Assembly (NCBI GenBank): GCA_959601045.1
Contig: CAUGNZ010000008.1
Span: 1 to 64,000 of the forward strand
Length of the DNA stretch: 64,000 nt
Direction of reading: 5' to 3'
Source: an uncultured Collinsella sp.
GTDB taxonomy: Bacteria > Actinomycetota > Coriobacteriia > Coriobacteriales > Coriobacteriaceae
Made by a program: the position numbers and the translations under genes. The number at the start of each line of letters is the position of its first letter. Within the stretch, counting starts at the first letter, position 1. Below the pieces are notes generated by a model that saw only the letters and a list, made by a program, of their open reading frames with translations, was not told where the DNA came from and searched no databases. Shown piece by piece: positions 34,414 to 42,160 of the stretch.

Positions 34414-35727
34414 CTACAGGCGCTCACGAACCGCCTCGACCACGTTGGCCAGATCGACGAGGGCCTCGTCATGGCTCTCCATGTCGCGCACCTTGACCTT
34501 GCCGGCGGCAAGCTCGTCGCCGCCCAAGACCAAAATGAGCTTAGCGCCCACCTTGTCGGCCTGCTTAAACTGAGCCTTAAGCGAACGACCCTGATAGTCT
34601 GCCTCGGTCACGATACCTGCGGCGCGAAGCTCCTGCGTAATGGCAAAGACGTTCTGGCGCAACTCCTTGCCGGCATTGGCGACGTAGACACACGGGGTCT
34701 CCTCGGCGCCCAGGTCGCTGCCAAAGGCCTGCAGGGCCAGCAGGGCGCGCTCAAAACCGACGGCGAAGCCGACGCCGGCCGTGGGCTTGCCGCCCTCGAG
34801 CTCGACCAGGCCATCGTAGCGGCCGCCGCCACCGATGGAGCCGACGCCGGCGCCAGGGGCCTCGACCTCAAAGACGGTACGGGTGTAGTAGTCCAGGCCG
34901 CGCACCAGGGTGGGATCCTCGACGTACTCGATACCGGCGACGTCCAGATAGCGCTTGACCTGCTCGTAGTGCTCGCGGCACTCATCGCACAGGTTGTCGC
35001 CCATCAGCGGGGCGTCGGCCATGATCTCGCGGCAGTGGTCGTTCTTGCAGTCGAAGGCGCGCAGCGGGTTAAGCTCGGCGCGCTCGCGGCACTCGTCGCA
35101 CATCTCATCGGCGTGGTCGAGAATGAACTGCTTAACCTGCTCGCGATAGGCCGGACGGCATTGGGCATCGCCCATCGAGTTAATGAGCAGACGGAGCTTG
35201 GACAGATCGAAGCCCAGGCGCTTGTAAAACTCCATGAGCATAATGATGCACTCGGCGTCTGCCGCCGGATCGGGAGCGCCGAGCCACTCGATGCCCACCT
35301 GATGGAACTGGCGCAAGCGGCCCTTCTGGGGACGCTCGCCACGGAACATGGCCTCGGCGTAGTAAGCCTTAAACGGCGTGGAGCCCTGGGGCACCAAGTT
35401 GTTCTCCACGACGGCGCGCACCACGCCAGCCGTGCCCTCGGGACGAAGCGCCAGGCGCTGCTTGGGCTTGAGCTTGGTATCGGTGCCCTCGGTAAAGACG
35501 CGCTCCAGGTTGGCGCCGCTAAACACGCGGAACATCTCCTTGCGCACGACGTCGGTCGACTGGCCGATGCCGTGGACAAACACGTCCACCTGCTCGATGG
35601 CGGGCGTCTCGATGGGCTTAAAGCCAAACGGCTCGAACACGCCGGCAGCAATCTGCTGCATCTTTTGCCAGGCGCGCATCTCAGCGCCGATAAGGTCGCG
35701 GGTTCCCTCCGCCTTCTGTGCCTGCAT
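34414..35727 (-). CDS. hisS: Histidyl-tRNA synthetase
   Basis: A 437-residue class II synthetase: GTRDLIGAEM at the start, motif 2 around YAEAMFRGERPQKGRLRQFH, the histidine motif LVRGLDYYTRTVFE, motif 3 near VGFAVGFERALLAL, and a C-terminal anticodon-binding domain. I use the ATG at 35727, 9 nt after AAAGG, rather than the TTG two codons earlier. No T-box leader is seen, but a 25-bp hairpin lies 66 nt upstream. Confidence 0.95.
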   Translation of the reverse strand: MQAQKAEGTRDLIGAEMRAWQKMQQIAAGVFEPFGFKPIETPAIEQVDVFVHGIGQSTDVVRKEMFRVFSGANLERVFTEGTDTKLKPKQRLALRPEGTAGVVRAVVENNLVPQGSTPFKAYYAEAMFRGERPQKGRLRQFHQVGIEWLGAPDPAADAECIIMLMEFYKRLGFDLSKLRLLINSMGDAQCRPAYREQVKQFILDHADEMCDECRERAELNPLRAFDCKNDHCREIMADAPLMGDNLCDECREHYEQVKRYLDVAGIEYVEDPTLVRGLDYYTRTVFEVEAPGAGVGSIGGGGRYDGLVELEGGKPTAGVGFAVGFERALLALQAFGSDLGAEETPCVYVANAGKELRQNVFAITQELRAAGIVTEADYQGRSLKAQFKQADKVGAKLILVLGGDELAAGKVKVRDMESHDEALVDLANVVEAVRERL

Positions 35728-35792
35728 GGGCAAACACCTTTCTTTTGTATCGCGTCATAGGTAGTGGTCATTATACGGCACAAACACAAACA

Positions 35793-35852
35793 GCGGCGGT
35801 GCATCTGACCGAACGAGGGTATGGGGACTCGTTCGGCCAGATGCACCGCCGC
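35793..35852. repeat. Long hairpin (25-nt arms, one mismatch) upstream of hisS
   Basis: Arms 35793-35817 and 35828-35852 pair at 24 of 25 positions around a 10-nt loop. No T-run follows. It lies between the hisS start and a second long hairpin; its role is unknown. Confidence 0.75.
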
Positions 35853-35931
35853 GGTGTGCAATCTGCAATCCTTCCGCCTCTTCGGATCACAAAATCCGTT
35901 GGACGGAAAGACTTCGGGTCATCTCTTGAGC

Positions 35932-35995
35932 CCGTGGCTGCATGGGAAACCGAATGACGGTACGAGCATCCATTCGGCTTCCAAGGCAGCCACGG
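35932..35995. repeat. Interrupted long hairpin downstream of the OFA-type MFS gene
   Basis: CCGTGGCTGC / GCAGCCACGG at the ends and an inner GGAA..CCGAATG / CATTCGG..TTCC stem. It starts 36 nt after the stop of the minus-strand gene ending at 36032. Confidence 0.7.
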
Positions 35996-36031
35996 ACAAA
36001 ACGGGGCAAAGAGCTACGAGCGACGTCGTCC

Positions 36032-37336
36032 CTACTCCCCCGCCACGCTCGCGCGCAGCTTAGCCGCGATGGGCTCAGACGCCAGCAGGAACACCAGCAT
36101 TGCCACCGAGCACGCCAGGCACACGATCCATGTGCTCGTAAAGGAGCCCGTGGCATCGAACAGTATTCCCGAGACGATGGCGCCCACCGTGCCGCCAACC
36201 ATCTCGAGCGAGGTGATGGTGCCCGTTACCTTGCCCAGGTCGGCCATGCCAAACTGCTTGGACGCGGCAATGGTAGGCGTGATGGTGCCCATGCACGTTC
36301 CGATTCCAAAGCTAATGGCAGCCACAATGGGGCCAAGGTCGGTTGCGGGAAAGCACAGGGCGGCGCAGGCGATGATGCACGCGACAGAACCCAGCACATT
36401 GCCAAAGCGCAGGCCAAAACGGTCGTAAATGGCGCCGAGCGAAATCTTGGCGATAACGACGGTGACCATGTAGGCCGAAAGAACCGTACCGGCCCACATG
36501 GGGTCGTGGCCACCCGTGACGATCTTGGCACCGTTGACGGTAACGCTCGTCATGTTGGTGACCTGGTTGGGCAAAATGGCGCCGTTAACGAGGCCCATAA
36601 AGAGAAAGGCGACGACGAGCAGCCAAAACGCCGGGCTCTTCTTGATGCGAGACCAGCCAACGTTAACCTCGGGCGCCGTGCGCTCGTCCTTGTCGCCAGC
36701 CGTCGAGACGGACGGATCGCCCGGGTTCTCGCCGAGCGGCTTCAGGCCAATCTCGGAAGGTTTGGTGCGGAAGGAATACGCCGTGATGGGCAGCGCCGCC
36801 ACCATGCAGACGGCGGCAAGCACCAGAAAGGCGGAGCGCCAACCCACGCTCACGATAAGTGAACTCACAATCGGCGAAAGGATGGCACCGCCAAAGCCCG
36901 AGCCCGAAAGCGCGATGGAGATGGCAAGACCGCGCTTGGCGGTAAACCAATTAGCGGTCACCAGGCTAATAAGCAGACGGGTCGATGCGACGGCGAAGCA
37001 GCCCGAGACGGCAAAGAGCACGTAGACCTGCCACAGCTCACCGACAAAGCTCATGCCCACGAGCACCGCCGAGGTAGCGATGACGGTAAGCGAACCCAAA
37101 ATACGACCACTAACCTTGTCGGCAACATGGCCAATGACAAGCGATCCGATAACGCTCACCACCGTGGAGATCGCATTGGAGATGTTGTACTGCGCAAGAG
37201 ATATCCCCAAGTCGCTGACGATGAGCGGCTGGAACAGGCTCATGCAGTTGACGAAAATGGTGTAGCACGTGGCCATGATCACAAAGCCGGAGGCCACCAC
37301 GAGCCAGCCGGGGAAGAACTTACGTTGCTGAGACAT
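36032..37336 (-). CDS. MFS transporter, oxalate/formate antiporter-like (OFA) type
   Basis: A 434-residue protein with 12 predicted helices. The opening FFPGWLVVASGFVIM and the long central cytoplasmic loop (about 195-220) fit the OFA subgroup of the major facilitator family, which exchanges or imports small carboxylates. AAGGAAC precedes the ATG at 37336. It begins 39 nt downstream of the M20 amidohydrolase gene in the same direction, so a shared transcript and a role in moving the product or substrate of that enzyme are possible (inference). The substrate is not readable. Confidence 0.8.
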   Translation of the reverse strand: MSQQRKFFPGWLVVASGFVIMATCYTIFVNCMSLFQPLIVSDLGISLAQYNISNAISTVVSVIGSLVIGHVADKVSGRILGSLTVIATSAVLVGMSFVGELWQVYVLFAVSGCFAVASTRLLISLVTANWFTAKRGLAISIALSGSGFGGAILSPIVSSLIVSVGWRSAFLVLAAVCMVAALPITAYSFRTKPSEIGLKPLGENPGDPSVSTAGDKDERTAPEVNVGWSRIKKSPAFWLLVVAFLFMGLVNGAILPNQVTNMTSVTVNGAKIVTGGHDPMWAGTVLSAYMVTVVIAKISLGAIYDRFGLRFGNVLGSVACIIACAALCFPATDLGPIVAAISFGIGTCMGTITPTIAASKQFGMADLGKVTGTITSLEMVGGTVGAIVSGILFDATGSFTSTWIVCLACSVAMLVFLLASEPIAAKLRASVAGE

Positions 37337-37375
37337 ACTGTTCCTTTTTAAGCAAACGAGTAGCAAGATTGGGTG

Positions 37376-38671
37376 CTACCGGTGGTCGGCGATGTAGCCC
37401 AAAGCGACGGCGGCATAAGCCGCGGCGCCAAGGGGAAGCTCGGCATCGCTAAAACGTGCCTTGGGATGATGCTGAGCAAAATGCTCGTCCGTATCAGTCA
37501 CAGCAGCGCCCACGGTAAAGTACGCGCTCGGGATCTCGCTCGAGATCAACGCGAAGTCCTCGCTCGCCATGGCGTGGAACAGCGGCAGGAAGGCGGACTT
37601 GGGCAGCACCGCGCCCACGTAGCCAAGCGACGCCTGCGTCATGCCGTCGTCGAGTACGAGCGGGGGAACATCCGAGAGTGTCTCGATAGTCGCCGGCGTA
37701 CGATAGGTCGTGGCAACGCCTTTGACGACCTCCGCGATGCGGGTCTTGAGGTGCTCCATGAGCTCGACATCGAAGCCGCGCAGCGTTCCCTCGAGCACAC
37801 AGGTGTCGGGGATGACGTTGGCCGCCAAGCCGCCAGCGAACTTACCAACGGTAAGTGCGACTTCCTTGGCCGCTGGCACCTCGCGGGAGATAAGCTCCTG
37901 GAGCGCCAGGTGCACATGGACGCCGGCCGTGATGGGGTCGATGCAGATCTCGGGGCTCGAGCCATGGCCGCCCTTGCCCTGCAGCGTGATGCGGAAACCG
38001 TACACGCCCGAAAGCGCCGGGCTCCCATAGAGCACCAGGCCGAGCGGCGATTGGCTGTTGACGTGCATGGCAAAGGCAGCCTGGGGGCACGGGTTCTGCA
38101 GCAGGCCATCGGCGATGGCAGCGCGGGCTCCCTCAAAGGTCTCCTCACCCGGCTGGAACAGCAGTTTGACGGTGGCATTGGCGTCGACAAGCTCGGCCTC
38201 GCGGGCCTTGAGCAAACGGGCCGCGCCGAGCAGCGCCGTCGCATGCATATCGTGGCCACAAGCGTGCATGCAGCCGTTGGTGGAAGCGAAAGGCTCGCCC
38301 GATTCCTCGACAACGGGCAGGGCATCCATGTCGCCGCGAAGCATGATGACCGTACCGGCCTGTTCGTCCGTGCAGACGCCATTGCCCTGGGCCGCGGCGG
38401 CACCGGCGCCGACAAGGCCCACAACACAGGAACCATCGACGAGCGTGGCAAATGGGATTTCCATCTCGGTCAGGCGCGCTTGAATATACGCAGAGGTCTG
38501 CGGGAGGCTATTACCCAGCTCGGGCATCTGGTGTAAATCGTGTCGCCACACAGCGAGCTCGTCTGCAAAAGCCTGAGCTTCTGCAACGAGACCGTCACCG
38601 ATAGCGGCCTGCGCCGCTGCGGTGGCCTTGGGCGCTGATTGCGGTTGAAGATCGGACTGAGCTGGTGCCAT
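37376..38671 (-). CDS. M20-family amidohydrolase/peptidase
   Basis: A 431-residue M20D-type metal hydrolase: RGDMDALPVVE, CMHACGHDMHATALLGAA, LLFQPGEE and GKGGHGSSPEICIDP give the metal ligands, the catalytic Glu region and the dimerisation domain. Relatives cleave N-acyl or aminobenzoyl-glutamate-type amides or act as indole-acetyl-amino-acid-type hydrolases; the substrate is open. GGAGGG precedes the ATG at 38671. It precedes the OFA-type transporter by 39 nt. Confidence 0.88.
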   Translation of the reverse strand: MAPAQSDLQPQSAPKATAAAQAAIGDGLVAEAQAFADELAVWRHDLHQMPELGNSLPQTSAYIQARLTEMEIPFATLVDGSCVVGLVGAGAAAAQGNGVCTDEQAGTVIMLRGDMDALPVVEESGEPFASTNGCMHACGHDMHATALLGAARLLKAREAELVDANATVKLLFQPGEETFEGARAAIADGLLQNPCPQAAFAMHVNSQSPLGLVLYGSPALSGVYGFRITLQGKGGHGSSPEICIDPITAGVHVHLALQELISREVPAAKEVALTVGKFAGGLAANVIPDTCVLEGTLRGFDVELMEHLKTRIAEVVKGVATTYRTPATIETLSDVPPLVLDDGMTQASLGYVGAVLPKSAFLPLFHAMASEDFALISSEIPSAYFTVGAAVTDTDEHFAQHHPKARFSDAELPLGAAAYAAVALGYIADHR

Positions 38672-38750
38672 AAATGCCCTCCAGTAGCGTTTTTGCAGTA
38701 AGCACTTTGATAGCGTAAAGTGCAAGGTACAACTTTAAAGGCGAGGCATA

Positions 38751-38776
38751 AAAAACGCCGCCCCAGGGGGGCGGCG
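38751..38776 (-). terminator. Terminator of the EamA transporter gene
   Basis: Stem CGCCGCCCC / GGGGCGGCG with a 3-nt loop, followed by TTTTTT on the minus strand, 11 nt after the stop. Confidence 0.9.
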
Positions 38777-38787
38777 CAACAAGTTGT

Positions 38788-39771
38788 TTACAATTGCGGG
38801 CGAGATTTTCGGCGCAAGAAATCGAAATGCGTCTCGCTCAAGATAATCGACAAAAAGATGAGCGCAAAGCCGGCAAGCAGGCGCGAGGTGAGCGCCTCCC
38901 CCATCAGCAGCACCGAGAACAGCACGCCCGAGGGGGACTCCATCGAAAGGAGCAGCGAGCCCGTCGAGGCCGGGACGTGCGCCAATCCAACGTTTTGGAC
39001 GAGCAGTGCCACGCACGTACAGCCCACCGAGAGAAAGGCCGCCACGCCGACAAAGCTCGGCGTCCACACGGACAGAGGCGCCTGAGTCTCGAATAGCAGC
39101 GACGTGATTAAGCTCAAAACGCCATTGCCCACAAACATCCAAAACGTGATGACGTTGATGTCCATCTTGCGGCCATACTTGGCGGTCACTGCCATCTGGA
39201 TAGCAAAGAAGACCGCGCCGCCCAGCGTGATGACATCTCCAGCATTGAACTCGACGCTATCGAGTGCCACCAGGCCAATGCCCGCCAGGCACAGCAGTGC
39301 CGCACCCAGGTTATAGCGGGTGAGCTTTTCGCCGCTCAGGACATAGCTGGCAAACGGCACAAGGATACAGTACGTGCCCGTCAAAAATGCACTCTTGCCT
39401 GCCGTGGTCTGTGCCAGGCCAATCGTTTGCAGTCCGTATGCTCCCCACATGAGCGCACCCATGCCCAGCCCGACGATCAGGTTGCGGGCATTGAAATGAG
39501 CGATGATGCGCTTATGGAAAATAGCAAACATAACCAGTGATGCCGGGAGAAAGCGAACGTAGACCAGCTCGAACACCGGAATGGTATCGAGCGCATCTTT
39601 CATGGTGGTAAAGGAATAGCCCCAGATGACCGCCACCGAAAGCAGCAAGACCTTCCAGAAGAACGGAGAACGCGCGCCGGCGCCGCGGGAGGTGCCGCCG
39701 GCACCCAGGTCTTCGCGCGCTACAGGGCTATCGGGCATGTTTTCGATTTCATCAACGGCATTCTGAGCCAT
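38788..39771 (-). CDS. EamA/DMT-family transporter
   Basis: A 327-residue protein with ten hydrophobic segments in two EamA halves (about residues 30-165 and 175-315). The first 30 residues are a hydrophilic tail. Family members export amino acids or other metabolites; no substrate can be assigned. GAGGAT precedes the ATG. It has its own terminator and is followed by the M20 gene on the same strand. Confidence 0.83.
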   Translation of the reverse strand: MAQNAVDEIENMPDSPVAREDLGAGGTSRGAGARSPFFWKVLLLSVAVIWGYSFTTMKDALDTIPVFELVYVRFLPASLVMFAIFHKRIIAHFNARNLIVGLGMGALMWGAYGLQTIGLAQTTAGKSAFLTGTYCILVPFASYVLSGEKLTRYNLGAALLCLAGIGLVALDSVEFNAGDVITLGGAVFFAIQMAVTAKYGRKMDINVITFWMFVGNGVLSLITSLLFETQAPLSVWTPSFVGVAAFLSVGCTCVALLVQNVGLAHVPASTGSLLLSMESPSGVLFSVLLMGEALTSRLLAGFALIFLSIILSETHFDFLRRKSRPQL

Positions 39772-39842
39772 AGGGCATCCTCGCGCTCAGTCTGGGCGTG
39801 GTGTCCGCACGTGCATGGCCGCGTGCCGCCTCATGGTCAAAT

Positions 39843-39878
39843 AAAACGGGGCGCACCGGACCCCCGGCACGCCCCGCT
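39843..39878 (-). terminator. Terminator of the YhgE pair
   Basis: GC-rich stem (CGGGGCG / CGCCCCG with inner pairs) followed by TTTT on the minus strand, 92 nt after the second YhgE stop. Confidence 0.75.
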
Positions 39879-39970
39879 ACTGTAGCAACAACCAGCGTTG
39901 CACCGCAATCCAGCCCACTAAAGCGTCAGCAAAGTGAACCTCGACGTTTTGTCAATGTCACGCTGTTGCA

Positions 39971-42160
39971 CTAAATAAGCTTCGTGCTTTCAAGCTTTTC
40001 GATGATCCAGTCGTTGGCTTTGATGACCGGGCGGCGGAAGACGACGCCCAGTGCCAGCGACGGAATCAGATAGCTCGCCAGAATGCCTAGCTCAATCCAG
40101 TACTCCATATGGTAGGCGCCAGCCATGGCGGCATGCATGGCGTTGATGCCGTGGGTGAACGGCAGGAACGGATAGATCGCCTGGAACACAGGGCCGGTCA
40201 TCTCGATGGGGAACGTACCGCCCGAACCGCCGACCTGCATAACCAACAGCACGACGGCGAGCGCCTTGCCGATATCGCCAAACGACACGGTGAGCGTGTA
40301 GACGATATTGGAGAACACGAGACTCGCGACCCAACCCGCCAGCACAAATTGCAGCGGGTTGTCGCACTGAATGCCAAAGAACAGGATGTCGCCCGCGCAC
40401 ACGAGTGTCGCCTGCAGCAGGGCCAGACCTCCAAAGAACAGGTAGCGGCCCAGGTAGATCTCGTGCAGGCGCACGGGGATCAGCTCGTTGATGAGCTCAT
40501 CGTCAACCGAGACCTTCATCATGGCCGCCAGTACAATCGAGCCCACCCACAGCGACAGAATCGTGTAGAACGGTGCCATGGCCGAACCGTAGTTGCGGAT
40601 CGGATAGACCGGTTTGCGGTCGAGCGCGACGGGGCCGGAAAGCGACACGGCGAGGCCCTCGGGGTCGTTGCCAATCATTGTCTTAATCATGGCCAGGTCA
40701 CCCGACATCAGAGCGCTATCAAGCTCGTCCTTAAAAGCGCTGATCTTGTCCGACGCCTCGCCCAACTGATCAGAAGCCTTGTTGACCAGCGTCGCAGCCT
40801 TGGAGAGGCCCTTTGCGAGCGAGCCAGAGGCGTCGGTCAGACCGCTCACAGCGCTATCCAAGTCACCCGAGATACCGTTCAGGGAATCCAGAACGCCCGA
40901 AATGGTCTTCTTGAGCTCCTTGGCCTTAACCGAGAACGTGGAATCGTAGTCGGACTTGGCTCCCGAGATACCCGCCTTGGCATCGGCGATGGCCTGGTCG
41001 ACCTCGGCACGCGAGTTGTTGACCTCCGCCATGCCGTCCGAAAGGGACTTTGCGGTCGCCGTCAGGTCCTTCGCATTGTTGCGGTACTCCACGGCAATTC
41101 TGCCCAGCGACGTCGCAGCGGACTCGAGACCGTCTTTGAGCTTGTCATCACTCACCTGGTCGGCAAGGTTGCGGAGCTGATCGGCCATCGCATCGATATC
41201 GTCAGCACGCGTATTGAGCGCCGCTGCGGCTTCGTTGAGCTGAGACACCGTAAGGTGTACATGCTGATTCGCGGCATCGAATGCCTTCGCAAGCTCGGCG
41301 GACACGTTGTCGAACGAGCCCGCGCTTCCGTCAATCGCCGCGTCAACGGCATCGTTGGCGGCCTTGAGCGCTTCCTTGGAATCATTGATGCCGCTCTTGG
41401 CGTGCTCCATCAGCTGCTTCGTCGACTCATCAACGGTGCCCGTCTGCTTGAGCATGCCGCCCGCCGATGTCAGTGAATCGGACGTGGAGCTCAAAATGCC
41501 CGCGAGCGACGTCGCACTCGCCTGAACGTCCTGCAGGTCCTCGACCGAATCGCCCAGCGTCGAGGACAGATTGGCGATAAAGTTGCTCACCTGGTCGGTA
41601 CTCATATAGTCGAGCAGGCTGGACACGGTCTTAAGGCCGATGGTCGTGATGGTCTTGGTAAAGGTCTCGTTGACCTGACTCTGGACGGCGCTCGAACCCT
41701 TTTCAGTCACGATCTGTGCGATGGCGTTGGCCTTCTGGTTCTCATAGAACTCGATATCGGCGTGCTTCACCTCGGTCGAGAAAAGCGTCATCATGTCGGC
41801 GCTAAACGTTTTAGGGATAACGACGGCAGCGTAGTACGCGCCCGACTTAACGCCCTCAATCGCCTTATCGCGGTCGTTGAGGACGACCCAGTCGAAGTTC
41901 TCGTTGCCGCGCAGGGTGGCGGTTACGTTTTCGCCCACGTTGACCTCGACGGGAATCAGATCGCTCTCGTAACCCTCATCGGTGTTGACCACTGCAATCT
42001 TAAGGTTGCCGGTATTGCCGTAGGGATCCCAGCTTCCGGCGATGTTAAACCATGCATAGAGACATGGCACGATGATCAGGCCCATCACGACGACCATGCC
42101 GATCACGGAGCGAGACACGTTTTGGACATCGCGCTTAAACAGGTGCAGGATGTTTTTCAT
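39971..42160 (-). CDS. YhgE/Pip-family membrane protein, second of a coupled pair
   Basis: A 729-residue protein of the YhgE/phage-infection-protein group. One N-terminal transmembrane helix leads into PCLYAWFNIAGSWDPYGNTGNL, the family signature. A long extracellular coiled-coil region (about 200-480) follows, then five C-terminal helices of ABC-2-permease type. Its ATG directly abuts the stop of the 929-residue homologue (no gap), and the AAAGGAGGT lies inside that gene's end, so the two are translationally coupled and may form a heteromeric complex. The function of the family (phage receptor, secretion or exporter-like) is not settled. Confidence 0.86.
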   Translation of the reverse strand: MKNILHLFKRDVQNVSRSVIGMVVVMGLIIVPCLYAWFNIAGSWDPYGNTGNLKIAVVNTDEGYESDLIPVEVNVGENVTATLRGNENFDWVVLNDRDKAIEGVKSGAYYAAVVIPKTFSADMMTLFSTEVKHADIEFYENQKANAIAQIVTEKGSSAVQSQVNETFTKTITTIGLKTVSSLLDYMSTDQVSNFIANLSSTLGDSVEDLQDVQASATSLAGILSSTSDSLTSAGGMLKQTGTVDESTKQLMEHAKSGINDSKEALKAANDAVDAAIDGSAGSFDNVSAELAKAFDAANQHVHLTVSQLNEAAAALNTRADDIDAMADQLRNLADQVSDDKLKDGLESAATSLGRIAVEYRNNAKDLTATAKSLSDGMAEVNNSRAEVDQAIADAKAGISGAKSDYDSTFSVKAKELKKTISGVLDSLNGISGDLDSAVSGLTDASGSLAKGLSKAATLVNKASDQLGEASDKISAFKDELDSALMSGDLAMIKTMIGNDPEGLAVSLSGPVALDRKPVYPIRNYGSAMAPFYTILSLWVGSIVLAAMMKVSVDDELINELIPVRLHEIYLGRYLFFGGLALLQATLVCAGDILFFGIQCDNPLQFVLAGWVASLVFSNIVYTLTVSFGDIGKALAVVLLVMQVGGSGGTFPIEMTGPVFQAIYPFLPFTHGINAMHAAMAGAYHMEYWIELGILASYLIPSLALGVVFRRPVIKANDWIIEKLESTKLI

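Noticed and set aside
35728..36031. T-box leader for hisS
   Set aside because: Two long hairpins exist, but no T-box consensus or specifier arrangement and no terminator/antiterminator pair with a T-run.
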